Shown piece by piece: positions 11,541 through 22,569 of a DNA stretch of 64,000 nt. Source of the DNA: Paulinella micropora (taxonomy: Eukaryota > Cercozoa > Imbricatea > Euglyphida); the NCBI GenBank assembly GCA_009731375.1, contig BJOX01000298.1, positions 287,824 to 351,823 on the forward strand. Direction: 5' to 3'. The translations under genes and the position numbers were made by a program. Position 1 is the first letter of the stretch. The number at the start of each line of letters is the position of its first letter. The notes below the pieces were generated by a model. That model worked only from the letters and a program-made list of their open reading frames with translations. It was not told the DNA's origin and did not search any database.

Positions 11541-12341
11541 CTACCGCGATTTCAACAAATTGAAAAATGAATTAAATAAACTAAAATAATTAGTTTCACG
11601 ATAAACCAATAAAGTCATAACGATACCTAAACCATTAAGATTAATGGCTTGGTCGTTTTCGTCCGTCAAGTAAAATCTAAATACGTTGTTTGAATTAGTG
11701 GACAATGTTTTACCAGAGCCGTCGTAAATGACAGAACCAAAAGGAATTTCGTTGGCTGTATATATTTCTTGAAGCACATGATTATCACCTTCATTCACCA
11801 AATCAGATTGAAGATACAGAGTTTTTTCACCAGTTAAAATAATTACATTTGGTGATTTAATAAAATCATTAGCGAAGAAATATGTTGAGTTTCTATCAAA
11901 CCCCATTACCTCGTGAATACGGGTATCACCATCAAATATAAACCGCGGTTGAATACCTCCGTTATTTGAAACACTGAATGTTAATTTACCATCCTCCGCT
12001 TCTGTGTTTGTATTGTTGCTTGAGACAACATAAGTATAGTCATTCGGACTTTCCGTCGTCAGTACCTCGGCCAGTTTATTTTTTAAATTGTTCATTGTGT
12101 AGTTTCCCTCAGGTATCGTAATTAAAGCCTCATACCCGTCTTCGGATAATGTAAAGGTATTGTACGGACTGGCGACCGAGTAATACGATTTTGGAATGTA
12201 AATATGAAGAATTTTACAATGTGTGGGATTGTCTAACCCCTTCATATTGACTTCGTGTGTAAAGTCGCTGTCTGTTCCCGTTATTCTATTTTTACTATTT
12301 ATGTAATAGATGGAACTTGACCTACCACCTTTGTAATCCAT
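11541..12341 (-). CDS. E1 penton-like minor capsid protein, intact
   Basis: A 266-residue open frame starting 'MDYKGGRSSS' at 12341, intact, and about 85% identical to the 270-residue E2 protein. The segment 'NSKNRITGTDSDFTHE' followed by 'IPKSYY' is characteristic of the penton/minor capsid protein seen beside the capsid gene in PLVs and Polintons. That protein is a single jelly-roll occupying the fivefold vertices. It is one of few unbroken genes in E1. It lies between the capsid fragment and the protease gene on the same strand. Confidence 0.8.
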   Translation of the reverse strand: MDYKGGRSSSIYYINSKNRITGTDSDFTHEVNMKGLDNPTHCKILHIYIPKSYYSVASPYNTFTLSEDGYEALITIPEGNYTMNNLKNKLAEVLTTESPNDYTYVVSSNNTNTEAEDGKLTFSVSNNGGIQPRFIFDGDTRIHEVMGFDRNSTYFFANDFIKSPNVIILTGEKTLYLQSDLVNEGDNHVLQEIYTANEIPFGSVIYDGSGKTLSTNSNNVFRFYLTDENDQAINLNGLGIVMTLLVYRETNYFSLFNSFFNLLKSR

Positions 12342-12368
12342 TGCGATATTATTATAGATAAATATCTT

Positions 12369-14225
12369 TTATAAAAAGGTGTCAAAGCCATACCCATTCT
12401 GTGCTTTTAATTTTACCGCTTCTTCTTCTTTTAAGTCTGTATAGCCACTAGCAAACTTAAACCGGTTTCCTTTCGCCCGCTCCATTAAAAACCTCATACT
12501 ATGCCAACCACACGTGTCTGAGGTGTTTGATTGATTTTTAACCTTATTTACTTTCATTAATAGATATGTGCTTGGGTGGCTTCGGTCAATTAGTTATTTC
12601 ATTTGTTGTTGGAAGTCTTCAGTAGGTTCATAAAGTGCTAAGGGGTCATAGACTTCAACACTCCTGTCTTTATCTAGACTTATCCAAACGGCGATCCAAT
12701 GAGACCCCGCTTGTTTGTGATTGTCCAAATTCATAATAAATCCGTATCGCTTTCTGCTTCCGGGCTTCAACTTGTAAATTTCATCACTGGCTATCGCTCC
12801 GAGATACCATCCATATTTTTTCATTATGTCGTCTATTTCATTGGTCATTAGTCCCCGCCCCTCACCCTGTTGCTCTTCTGGCTGTTGCTCGTCTGTCTGT
12901 GGTTGCTCTGGCTCTGCTTACTGTGGCTCCTCTTGCTGTGGCTCCTCTGGCTGTGGTTGCTGTGGCTCAGGCTGTGACTCTGGTTGCTGTGGTTGCTCTG
13001 GCTGTTGCTCATTTCTATATTTATTTATAAGAGCATTAACATAATCTTTTTTTCTCATTGAATGAACCCATTCTTTTCGTGATAAATACTTTTTAATGTT
13101 TTCTACGGAAAACACTTTATTAATCAAATCTTCTAAACCAGTTCCCGTTTGTAATCCCAAATATTCTGCGAGTTTCTTTTTTACTTCGTCCTTATTTTGT
13201 CCTACATCTATTTTATGTTCTACAATTTTGTCTATTATCCATGATGCCCTTTGGTTCCAACCTTTAACATCGTGGCCTTCATTTTAAAGTTTATCCTTTA
13301 ATGCTTCACCAAGAATTTTAATAGTAAGTCTTTTCTCAATATTACTATTCGACAATCCATTCTTTAACATTGCTTTGCATTTAGCCTCCTCTAGTTGGTT
13401 TCCTATATTTTTATTTAATGCTTCATGTGCTCCTAGCATTTTTTTCATATCATCTCTTGTTATTTGTTGCTTTTGAAATTCTTTTATTCTTTCTGCTATA
13501 CTTTGTATTTTACTAGGATCCAATTATCTATATCTGCTTGAGTAAAAACTCCAGAATTTGTGATTAATTTTTTATTGTCTTCAAATTCTTTATTTGGCTT
13601 AACTTTTACCTCTGGCTGTGCCTGTTGTTCTTGTGGCTGTCCCTGCTGTGGTGGCATAATATATTGATATTGAACTGGTAATGCTTGTATCCTATTTTTT
13701 CTGTCTTCTTCATATTTTACATCTTCTATGAGTTTTTGCTCCCTTTTTAGTTCTCTGGCTTTTTGTTCTTGTCGTTCATTAATATCTGCTAGTTCTCTTT
13801 TGTGTTCCCTATCCATTATCTCTTGTCTTTCCTTAGCATCTGCTATGTCTTTTCTTTCTTGCCTCGTCTAAATCCTCCCGTGCCTTTCTGTCTTTTTTCT
13901 CTATGGTTTCAATACCTTCATACTTTTCCTTTCTGAGTTTGTCTAAGTGGTCTTGAATTGCTGTTCTCGTATTCTGCTCAATCTCAGACAGGCTCTGGAC
14001 TTTTCTTAAATCCTCCTTTTTGGTAGTCCGCTTTGCTTTTGGTCTGCTTAAGTATTTCATAAAAAAGTTTAACAATTTGAAGTGTGCTCATATCATTTGT
14101 TTTCTTACCGAAATTAAGATGATATTTTTGACCCTTCTGGATAATATAAGGCCACCCGCTTTTATTTCTATAAACCCGCGGGGTCTTACCTTAGGCTTCC
14201 TTGTTTTTTTGGTTTTAGCAACCAT
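12369..14225 (-). pseudogene. E1 adenain/Ulp1-type protease protein, broken
   Basis: This is the counterpart of the E2 protein at 38506-40650. Start 'MVAKTKK' at 14225. Recognisable pieces in order are a basic N-terminus, a charged coiled-coil region, a Pro/Gln-rich spacer ('PEQPQQPESQPE' type), and a C-terminal cysteine-protease domain. The protease domain has the His in 'GSHWIAVWISL', the Asp in 'VEVYDPLA' and the Cys in 'TCGWHSMRFL'. At least five stops or frameshifts break it, for example near 12560-12595, 12848-12918, 13160-13284, 13500-13520 and 13820-13860. Adenain-type proteases mature virion precursors. Even with all catalytic residues visible, the gene cannot make one product. Confidence 0.8.
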
Positions 14226-14253
14226 TGTATATTAACAAAAAATATTTTCAATT

Positions 14254-14307
14254 GATATTTTAGAATTGCGTTTCGTGCTGTCACACTCTCACTTATTCTA
14301 AAACATC
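14254..14307. repeat. gene-flanking hairpin H1 (E1)
   Basis: Stem gatattttagaat / attctaaaacatc around a 28-base loop. It lies 28 bp upstream of the protease-protein start (14225, minus strand). The gatattt side faces the gene and the acatc side faces the spacer. Confidence 0.8.
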
Positions 14308-14313
14308 GTTTTC

Positions 14314-14371
14314 GATGTTTATCAACAAACGAGAATGAGCGAAGCGAATGAAAGTGTAGTTGATAAATATC
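14314..14371. repeat. gene-flanking hairpin H2 (E1)
   Basis: Stem gatgtttatcaac / gttgataaatatc, two bases downstream of the stop codon of the basic protein (14374, minus strand). It forms an inverted pair with H1, with only 'gttttc' between them. Confidence 0.8.
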
Positions 14372-14373
14372 AT

Positions 14374-14697
14374 TTAAAACTTCAAAGCCCCACGACCGCT
14401 CTGCCTACCATACCCAAGTTTTGCAGCGGTAGTCCCGATACGAGACGCATATGGAACCCCGACATCACCAAGGGCATTCGCAGTCTTTGAAATAATCTTG
14501 TTATCGCGAAGGAATTTATTAACAGCAATTGCTGTCTTACCTACCTTGGCCCAGTTAATTTTACCGCCAGCCTGTCCCTTGCCTCCTTGCTTCTTCTTAC
14601 GACCAGTCTTCTTTTTGCCTCCAGCCATTGTGCTTGAGTTAATTGTTCGTTTGCCGATTGTTGGAATGACTTCAATACGAGTTGTTTTAACTACCAT
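14374..14697 (-). CDS. E1 small basic virion-type protein
   Basis: An intact 107-residue protein, start 'MVVKTTRIEVIPT' at 14697. It is strongly basic near residues 27-47 and ends 'GYGRQSGRGALKF', closely matching the 105-residue E2 copy. It lies between the protease and ATPase genes within the morphogenesis block, which suggests a core, DNA-condensing or minor capsid role. An 'MAGG' followed by a Lys/Arg-rich stretch resembles the small-residue cleavage sites used by adenain-type proteases, so it may be processed. No sequence-based function can be proven. Confidence 0.7.
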   Translation of the reverse strand: MVVKTTRIEVIPTIGKRTINSSTMAGGKKKTGRKKKQGGKGQAGGKINWAKVGKTAIAVNKFLRDNKIISKTANALGDVGVPYASRIGTTAAKLGYGRQSGRGALKF

Positions 14698-14814
14698 AAA
14701 AGATAGTGAAATATATAATACAGAAAAAATAATTATAAAAAATCAATTAATTGATTTTTGCTATAACACAAACGAAGTTTGTTTATATTTATAATTTTTT
14801 TATTTTAATCTGAA

Positions 14815-15610
14815 GTTGAAGTTTTTTCTTAACTCATCATCTACACTTGAAACATAAAGAAAGTTAAATCTCTCCTTTGTAGTCGTGATACTTTTGAAGA
14901 AAATAATCAAAGTCAAAAGATAAGTCTAAGTGTTTATACACGAGTTCCATTTTGTCTTGAGACTGGCCCGGAAAGATTAACAAATAATCTAACTGCTTAA
15001 TGGCTTCTGGCCGTAGGTCATTCAAATACTGACTAGACATAATCGCTTTACTTTTATAGTGTCTGTTCTTTTTCAACAAATCGCTTACGGACTTATCTCT
15101 TAATCCGCTCCCTAAATCGTCTAAAACAAAAACAACCTCTGGTGAAATATACTTACTTGGTCTCTCTTTCTTCTCACCTCCTTCTTCTTTTTTCTTTTCC
15201 TTTCCGAAATAAAGAAATTGTGGTTTCTCTATTTCCTCTTTGTCCTGTTTTACTTATCCTTCGTGTTGCTCGTCCTGTCTGTTCAGTTTGTCAAGTTCAT
15301 AGTCTATCACATTTACACCATCTGATTTGAGAAATGTATAAATTGCCATTGGGTTTCCCCTGTTCTTAAAGTGCTTTACCATTGCTTTATAATTTTTTTA
15401 AATTGTTGAAGCAATCATGACAATACGGGTTTTTCTGTCTGTAGTCCGTTTCAGTATTTCAAAGAGTGCTGTCGTTTTCCCGCTCTTCTTACGGGCTAGC
15501 AGAAATATATTTGCATACGGCTCATTGAATAATTTATAACCTTTTGCTTTTTTGTTTCCATCCCCCTCTTGTTTTACAGGCTTCACCTTGACATTATTGA
15601 TTTTTTGCAT
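14815..15610 (-). pseudogene. E1 packaging ATPase, broken
   Basis: Homologue of the intact E2 ATPase. Start 'MQKINNVKV' at 15610 (set by alignment to E2). Walker A 'ARKKSGKTT' and Walker B 'VVFVLDDLGSG' are both visible, but in separate open segments. A short deletion after 'RIVMIASTI' shifts the frame near 15398, a TAA interrupts the linker near 15254, and the C-terminus is frameshifted near 14870. The A32/FtsK-HerA type ATPase pumps viral DNA into the capsid; this copy cannot. Confidence 0.85.
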
Positions 15611-15620
15611 CGTGTATACT

Positions 15621-15979
15621 CTAAGCAAGAAATTCCAAACACACAACAATTCTTCCCGCTAAATTTCCTGTATCAATATTTCCGCTGTCAGTTTCAAGGA
15701 CTTTAAATGTATATTGTCCGTCCGTCCATCCAACGACACCTAAATTATAACTAAGGTTTGAAATGTTTGCTATATTACTATCAGCGAATGTGCCGATAAT
15801 TCCAATTCTGTCCATATAAAGAATTCTGGTTTTGGTTTCCGTCTGGTCGTTCGTATAATGAATAAACTTAACATTCATTTTGGTCGGTGTGAATGACATT
15901 TGAATATTTTTATTACATGTTTTGCTTCCAACAAAATCATTGCTCAGAAAAATAATCTTTGGTATTTATAGTCAGCCAT
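15621..15979 (-). pseudogene. E1 small virion-type protein, frameshifted
   Basis: Counterpart of the 121-residue E2 protein at 41955-42320. The aligned start codon is at 15979. One base change in the 'KYQRLFF' region shifts the frame, after which the conserved segment 'MSFTPTKMNVKFIHY' to the end is open (15621-15899). Its start codon shares the palindrome CATG (15977-15980) with the divergent gene at 15978. Function unknown; its position after the ATPase suggests a virion component. Confidence 0.7.
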
Positions 15980-16238
15980 GATTATATTACTGATGATAAA
16001 CTTTTTAATAACAAAAATATTTTCGCGGACTGCCTGCGACTTTTACTCACGGGTAAGCGAAAAAAAGAATGAGAGTTGTGCTTATTGTATAAAGCAAGGA
16101 ATAGAAACTAAATTTAAATGTGTGTTCATAAATAACGGAAATAATATGTGTCGTAGTTTTGATGAAGCAATTCCTTTAATCTGTGCCGGCGATAGTTCTT
16201 GGTATAGGACACATATATATGAATGCGATAATTTATGA
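15978..16238 (+). CDS. E1 Cys-rich secreted-type small protein
   Basis: An intact 86-residue open frame. A hydrophobic N-terminus ('MIILLMINFLITKIF') looks like a signal peptide or anchor. The rest has seven spaced Cys residues in E1, among them the 'CAYC' pair and 'MCRSFDEA', consistent with a disulphide-bonded luminal or secreted domain. The E2 copy is broken only by a 10-N gap. It runs divergently from the small virion-type gene with overlapping start codons. I do not recognise the family. Confidence 0.65.
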   Translation: MIILLMINFLITKIFSRTACDFYSRVSEKKNESCAYCIKQGIETKFKCVFINNGNNMCRSFDEAIPLICAGDSSWYRTHIYECDNL

Positions 16239-16271
16239 TTTAAAGATAGCGATAATAAACGATATAAAAGG

Positions 16272-16845
16272 ATGCCAGATTATAAACAAGGTAAAATATA
16301 TGCTATTAGGTCATATCAAACGGAGCAAGTGTATATTGGTTCAACAACTCAACCATTATACAAAAGACTTTATGCTCATAAATTAAACTACAAAATATGG
16401 ATGAAAGGAGAATATGATTACACTTCTTCATTTGAAATCGTCAAATATGATGATGCCTTTGTTGAATTAATTGAAGATTATCCGTGTGAAAATGTAGAAC
16501 AATTAAGAAAGCGAGAAGGAGAAATAATAAGACAGAATGAGAATTGTACAAATAAATATATTGCAGGAAGAGCGATGAAAGAATGGGTTGCAATAAATAG
16601 AGAAGACTTAACACAAAAATGTAAAGAATACAGAGAACGAAATAAAGAACATTTATCAGAAAAAAAGAGAATGGCGAGGACAAAATAATGAAAAAGTCAA
16701 TGAATATTTTCGTCAATATTATCATAAAAGAGGAAAGGTTAAATGCGAGTGTGGTATAAATGTTTCAGTAGGTTATTTAAAAATTCATAAATCAAGACAA
16801 ATTCATTATGATAATATGATAGGATTATCATCCTTTGGCATTTAA
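16272..16845 (+). pseudogene. E1 GIY-YIG endonuclease, frameshifted near the C-terminus
   Basis: N-terminal GIY-YIG nuclease domain: 'GKIYAIRS' and 'QVYIGSTTQ' give the paired strands, 'YKRLYAHK' supplies the conserved Arg, and 'EGEIIRQ' the catalytic Glu. A frameshift near 16685 separates it from a C-terminal Cys/His motif ('CECG...H...H'), which is joined in the intact 193-residue E2 copy. Enzymes of this type make DNA breaks and often behave as homing endonucleases. Here it sits between the Cys-rich gene and the membrane-protein gene, a different slot from E2. Its stop overlaps the convergent membrane-protein stop at TTAA (16842-16845). Confidence 0.8.
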
Positions 16846-17179
16846 TTTATTTTTGGAGACGGACAGATTATCCAAATAAGAAGCGTAAGCACACCTATAA
16901 ACGTGTTAGCATTAGCACAACTGATTGTCGGGTCGCTCAATCTAACAACACACAAAATGATTATGCTACATATAACTGTCATCTGAACAGCATATTTAAT
17001 TAATCTTGCATCTGTCCTTTCTTTAAAGCAACAACATCGCCACTCATCGTTTATCTCGTGATCTAATTTTTTTTCTTCATTCTTCAATGAAATATCCAAA
17101 ACACGATTTTTTAATTCTGGTGTTAGTTCGCCATCTGCCATATCAATGAGTGGAGGTGGAGGTGTAATCTAGGGGGCAT
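16842..17179 (-). pseudogene. E1 two-helix membrane protein, N-terminal frameshift
   Basis: Two hydrophobic segments ('VICSIIILCVV' and 'IGVLTLLIWIICP') follow a charged region with a 'CCC' cluster. E2 has an intact 117-residue homologue. The natural start (17179, by comparison with E3) overlaps the fibre stop by 11 bases, but one base is missing in the Pro-rich N-terminus. Internal initiation at 17141 would give 99 residues. It is probably a virion or host-membrane protein; function unknown. Confidence 0.65.
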
Positions 17180-20100
17180 TGTAATTACGGAGTTCTGCTA
17201 ATTGGTTTTTTTAATCGGCTATATCATTAGTTAGATTATTATTTTCTTTTTCTAAATTAACTACCTTTTCTGATAATTGTTGAACCGCTTTAATTAATAG
17301 TGCTATAAATTCGGAATAACCTATACCATAACCGACATCACCACTATCAACACATTTAACATCTTCTGGATTAACACTCACACCTTTCAATTCGCATTCT
17401 TTTCTTTGCTTTGGACACGGAACCATAATTGTTTCTTTTATAAAACCGCCAAAATCTAGCATATTCATTTCTATTAGTATTTCTTCTAATTCCTGTGCTA
17501 TTAAACCCGTTCTCTTTTTCTTGTTGTCGTCAATCATACGATAGCAGACTGGATTTAACTTATTAATAAAATCTAAGCCTAAGCATTCCTTTATATCTTC
17601 TTTTTTTCTCCTGTCTGAATATTGAATTGGATTAGACAATACCCATAATGTCCCTCGCTTGCTTTCAANNNNNNNNNNGTCCATCGCTTGCTTTCAAAGA
17701 CATTAAAGCAGTATTTGAACTATTCTCCCATATAAACCCACTCGAGGAAGAATTATTCACTCTAAATCTAATAGCATAAGAAGTTAATCCTCCGCCTACT
17801 CCTCCTGCTGGTGCTGTTCCTCCACTTAATGATTTATTTGCTCCAGACTGAGACATATAAATCCCCCATGCTGAATCACCGGTATCCCAAATAAACATTC
17901 CTCTCGCATTCGTCCCGTCTGTTTGTCCTTGAATTCCTCTTTTCGCTCCATTATTAGTTGTGGTCGTTAGCACCCCAGAATATGTAATTCCCGCACTAGC
18001 CGTTATCAATCCTTTTGTCCATAAAGTCCCGTTTGCCCCATTTAATGACATTAATAATTGTTCATTAGAATTTTCCCACACAAAAGCAAAACCAGACCTA
18101 AATCTTATAGCAAAGCCTGAAATATCGTTGCCTGCAACCGCAGAACCTCCAGATAGACTTTTACCTGCCCCTGGCTGAGCCATATAAATCCCCCATCCTG
18201 TGTTGTCTGTATCCCACAGAAATATACCCTGTCCAGTTCCTCCATCTACTTTATTTTGAATAGATGACTTGCAACCGCCATCTGCTGTTAATAATCCGCT
18301 TGCCGTTAATGTTGTTGTAGTCATGCCAGCAGTTGAAGTGATTGATGTTCCCGTTATTGTTCCAGCACTTGTTATGTTGTTTGAATTCATATCAAAAGCA
18401 CCATAAAACCGCATACCGCCAGCATTGTTAAAACGGACAATGTCAGCCGAAGCACTTTTATTATCCAAAAGTTTTGAAATATAAAGACCTGCTCCTTTTA
18501 CATCAAATGCTACATTAGTGAATACATAACCCCTTTGGTTCGCGGTTCCACTTGTAGCAGTATTTAGAGTAAATAAGAAATATTGATAATCGCCAGTTGT
18601 CTGCGAAAAGAATATATCTCCTCCATTTTGGTTCAATATCCTTGCCCCATTATATGTAATATTTCCACCATTAATGATAACTTGATTATTAAAATCAGCC
18701 GTTTGTGTTAAAGTTAGATATTTCATTACGGTGCTCGTCCCGTTGAATGTTTTTATTCCTGTTATCGTTTGGTCTGTTGTTAGTTTCACACAATTGTCAT
18801 CCAGATATTGCCTATTTACCGCTTCATTCGCATTTTGTGGTGCTCCTAGATTAACAATCCGACTGCTATTACAATCTAATCCAGTAGCATTAAACCACGA
18901 AACAATCGTCCCATCAATAATAAAACTTATTTTTTTCGCAGAAATTTCAAAGTTGTAATATGTTGCAGATTTCATATCCAAACTAGCAATTGACCCGATA
19001 TTACTTGTAGAATTGAAAACAATGAATGTTCCCTTTGTTGTTGAATTGATTGAATTTTCCGTTATTTCACCACTGCTATATGTCTTAATTCCTGCTATGG
19101 TTTGGTTTCCTGAGGTTTTAACTGCCAAGGTATAAAGAACAGAAACATCCACACCATCAACAAGATTTACATTTGTTATGCTTTGGTTTCCCATATTTAG
19201 CCCTCCTGTCATACTAGCTGTGCCGTCTAACCTAAGAAAGGGCGAGTTTGTGTTTCTCCATTGTCCAGTGCTATAAATGAGTAGTTGATTATCTGATGCT
19301 GTTGTTATAATCACATCGCTATGTGTATCAATACTTCCACTCGCCGACACTTTCGCGTTGTTGGAGTCGTGCTCTGATAGCCATAGACATACCATTTAGT
19401 TGACCTACGTTTGTTATGTTTTGACTTTTTATATCAATCCCCGCACTCGCATTTATTATACTGCTAAATGTTTTAATTCCTCCTATGGTTTGGTCTCCTG
19501 TTAGTTTAACCACCGAACCATCAACTGCGAGATTAGCGAGATTAATTCCATTATATGTAAAAGCACCTGAAATAGCATAACCACTCATATTTAGTGCTCC
19601 CCGTCTAATCTCAGAAAGGGTGGTGTGGTGTTTCTCCATTGTCCTGTGCTATACATAAGCAGTTGGTTATCTGCTGGGAGGCCTGATATTGTCACATCGC
19701 TGTGGCTATCTATACTTCCACTCGCTGAAACTTTATCATTATAATCTTGATGCTCAAATATCCATTCATCAACATTTTTGGTATTCAGTAAATTTACTCC
19801 TGTTATATTTTTCCTCCCCATACTAATATTGCTGAATTCATCAACATTTATCGGAAATGTTTTATTTACCCAGTTTATTGAATTATATGTTAGATAACTA
19901 TTCATCGCTATCGGCGCGGTTATAACCACATCTGGAAGTGTATCAATTGAACCAAGGTCTGTATTCTTCCATTTGCCTTCTACATCGTTGTAAGTTAAGT
20001 ATTGTCCGCTCGCTTGTGCAAATATGTTTGTGTCTATCAAATTATATAAACTGGTTTGGTGCGGATGGGAAGTATTGCTTCTGTGTTGAGTTGAGGCTTT

Positions 20101-20355
20101 GACTTCGTCGTTTTCCCTCACTCGTTGCTCTGTATAGTATAAATTTTTTCCTTCTTTGATGTCCGTCGTTGATTTTAAAGCGAGACGTGTGTCAAATCGC
20201 GCATCTGTATAATAAAGATTTATTGGGTCGGAATCCTCTGGCACTCTGTCTGTATTCAGACCGACTATGTTTGTGTTGGTAAGGTCAAGGTTAAGTATAT
20301 TTAGACTATCAACAGCCAACTCATTAAGGCCGAGTAATGATTTATATTGCGACAT
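17169..20355 (-). pseudogene. E1 fibre protein with C-terminal S74-type chaperone domain, broken
   Basis: Start 'MSQYKSLLGLNEL' at 20355. The body contains repeated motifs such as 'NLYYTDARFDTRL', 'KLTGDQTIGGIKTF', 'MTGGLNMGNQSITNVN' and many Gly/Ser/Thr-rich beta-type repeats, typical of trimeric fibres. The C-terminus has an intramolecular chaperone (Peptidase S74) signature, 'YSDRRKKEDI' and 'TGLIAQELEE'. Breaks are frameshifts near 19600 and 19330-19395, a 10-N gap at 17669-17678 flanked by a repeated 'cgcttgctttcaa', and an in-frame TAA at 17211-17213. The chaperone domain is a different subtype from that in E2 and E3. It presumably mediates host attachment. Confidence 0.8.
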
Positions 20356-20445
20356 TGTATATTAATTATTTTTAATTTTTAATTTTTGTTAAATTATACT
20401 AACAAAAATACAATTATTTTGTGTAATATCATTCGTCGGTAAACA
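20356..20445. promoter_or_regulatory. E1 divergent promoter, fibre / acidic-basic protein
   Basis: A 90 bp AT-rich spacer between two divergent start codons. 'TGTATATTA' lies directly against the fibre ATG, matching a start-proximal motif found at other genes in the three elements. Confidence 0.55.
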
Positions 20446-20969
20446 ATGCAGTCAAAAGAGGCTTCACAAGAAAACTGGAAGAAAGCAGTTCAAGCAAACA
20501 GAGCAATGCTGAACGTAGAAAGGACGAGTGGGCACGTGAAAGGCTTCGTAAAAAAGGAGAATTAAAAGAAGCATCAGTGGAAGAACTTATTGAGACAGAT
20601 GCTGAAGTTGGTGTTGCGAAAGAAATACTTAAAAATCCTGATATTGAAGATGAATCAAGCGAAAGCGATAGCGAAATTGATATGTCTGAGGTTATTGCAA
20701 ATCATATGCTTAGAAAGATAAAAAAGAATGCTAAAAAGCCCAAGAAGAAAACCGCAAAGAAAGCACCACAGCCCAAGAAGCCTGAGAATGACAGCGAAGA
20801 AGAAGAAGAAGAAAGTGAGAGTGAAGAAAGCGAAGATTATGAAACAACAGGCGTAAAACAGAGAGGCGGTAAAAAACGAAGCGAAAAAATATCAGTTAAT
20901 GTATATAACAATACACCAAAGAATAAAGAAAAAAGTAAGGAAGCAGAAAAGATATTTTTGAAATTCTAA
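20446..20969 (+). pseudogene. E1 acidic/basic low-complexity protein, frameshifted
   Basis: Start 'MQSKEASQENWKKAV' matches 'MQSPEASRKNWG' in E2 and E3. A frameshift near 20500 separates the N-terminus from the open frame beginning at about 20577. That frame has Lys-rich and Glu/Ser-rich tracts and ends 'KIFLKF' ('KCFLKF' in E2 and E3). Function unknown. The charged, disordered character and conserved tail suggest a nucleic-acid or capsid-interior protein. It is always divergent from the fibre gene. Confidence 0.65.
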
Positions 20970-20970
20970 T

Positions 20971-21062
20971 GATATTCATCAACTTCACTTTCATTCGTTT
21001 CACTCACAAGTCCCGAAGGGACGTTGTGACGCTGCTCACATTCTCGTTTGTTGATGAACATC
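20971..21062. repeat. gene-flanking hairpin H3 (E1)
   Basis: Stem gatattcatcaac / gttgatgaacatc starting two bases after the stop codon at 20969. The 66-base loop contains a further small hairpin (tcccgaaggga). Confidence 0.8.
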
Positions 21063-21100
21063 GTAGGTAGGTGATATTAATTTAAAATGAAAAAAAAAAC

Positions 21101-21153
21101 GATGTTTATGAATAAGAGAGAGTGCGTAGCACGAAGCGCGATTCATAAATATC
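21101..21153. repeat. gene-flanking hairpin H4 (E1)
   Basis: Stem gatgtttatgaat / attcataaatatc ending one base before the integrase ATG at 21155. Any transcript starting upstream would carry it in the 5' leader. Confidence 0.8.
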
Positions 21154-21154
21154 A

Positions 21155-22024
21155 ATGGAAGAACGGACAAACACTGCTCCAGAATTATTTCGTCAGACTA
21201 AGCCTAGGACTAGAGGGACTACAATATGGGCTGATAAGGTATTAGATATGGTTAATATTGATTTAATGGATATGAGTAAGGTTGCTACAAAAAATAAAAA
21301 TTATAATTTTGCCCTTATTTGGATTGATATTCATAGTCGTTATGCCTATGCGATACCTATAAAAATAAATTTTCAGCCACCGTTTTAGATGCTATCAAGA
21401 AATTACCAAAGCCTAAAGCATACATATCGGACAATGGTGGGGAGTTTAAAGGTGCTGTTGGTGAGTGGATGAGAAATAATGGTATTGAACAATTTATGGT
21501 TGAAGTAGGCGATCATAATTCGTTAGGTATTGTTGATAGATTTGTTAGAACACTAAGAGAAAGATTACACATATTATGGGCTTTTAATCGTAATTTTGAT
21601 TGGATAAGTTATATTGAAGATGTTGTTTATTATTATAACAAGAAAGAACATTCAGCGATTAAGGCGGCACCTATTGATGTATTTAAAGGAAATGATATTA
21701 GCCAACAACATAGATATGTTGATAAATATTTATTTGGTTTCAAAGAGGGAGACAGAGTTAGAAAATTAAACAAGAAACACATTCTAGAAAAGGGAGGAAA
21801 GACATGGAGCAAGCAAATCTACACAGTCAAAGCCCGTAAGGGATACCGGATTGTATTGACAAATGATGATATAGTGCCACCACGACATTTATTAAAGACA
21901 GATGCAACTAACGAACCGGAAGAGATAGATATTAATAAAGAACTAAGCAACTAACTAAAGAAAAACAAACAAAGCATTTACTTAAACGAGAGGAGATAGA
22001 CCATTTGAATACACAGGGACCTTA
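21155..22024 (+). pseudogene. E1 retroviral-type (rve) integrase, frameshifted
   Basis: The catalytic core is recognisable from 'VNIDLMDMSKVATK', 'LIWIDIHSRYAYAIPIK', 'YISDNGGEFKG' and 'GIVDRFVRTLRERL'. One frameshift near 21368 separates the first and second parts, and another near 21945 alters the C-terminus, where 'TKHLLKREEI' continues out of frame to about 22024. Polinton integrases insert the element by DDE chemistry. Here the usual final Glu position appears as Asp (VDRF), as in E2 and E3. Confidence 0.85.
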
Positions 22025-22416
22025 GTGTGTATGTAGTACCCCTTCACCGCTGACCAAGAATGAAACACACGGATGACCCCCTTAGAATCAATGGTTACGA
22101 AATAAACTTTAGCCTCTCCAGGGCTCTTCATGAATTTCGCCTCGACCCTGTTATTCCCTGGCTTGATGAAAACAAGGTCTGGTGTCTTGTTATCGTTGAC
22201 AAACTCGACGAAACACTTACTTTTTTCACGATGCTTTAGTGGGGATAGCACCTGGGCTTCGTATAGTTGTATTGCATTTAAAGCATTTGAAACAGCACCA
22301 ACATCCTCCTCTTCGTCTTCGTGAAGTGGGCGTTTCGCGTCGGGAGTGGTCGGCTCTGCGGTCGGCTCTGCGGTCGGCTCAGCTGGCTGATTGTCTGGCT
22401 TCTTCTTTGGGGGCAT
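21982..22416 (-). CDS. E1 protein with AEPT repeats, unknown function
   Basis: A 144-residue open frame from 'MPPKKKPDNQPAEP' (22416). The N-terminus is disordered with three AEPT repeats. The C-terminal half is folded-looking, with 'PDLVFIKPGNNRVEAKFM' and 'VYFVTIDSKGVIRVFHSWS'. It runs convergent to the integrase and overlaps its decayed tail. E3 has a gene of similar size in the same place (62699-63197), possibly related through the 'VIMVRSWPKV' segment. No family recognised. Confidence 0.55.
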   Translation of the reverse strand: MPPKKKPDNQPAEPTAEPTAEPTTPDAKRPLHEDEEEDVGAVSNALNAIQLYEAQVLSPLKHREKSKCFVEFVNDNKTPDLVFIKPGNNRVEAKFMKSPGEAKVYFVTIDSKGVIRVFHSWSAVKGYYIHTKVPVYSNGLSPLV

Positions 22417-22569
22417 TGTACCTGCCCACACACCAAAAAGCACAAAAAACATGTGTGGGCAGTGCCTTGAAGCCGTTTTTTATGTTTNNNNNNNNNNAGT
22501 TTTTTTATATTTCGTAAATAAATAAATAAATAATTTTTTTGTTGAAAATAGTCAAGTATAAGTGTGCTT

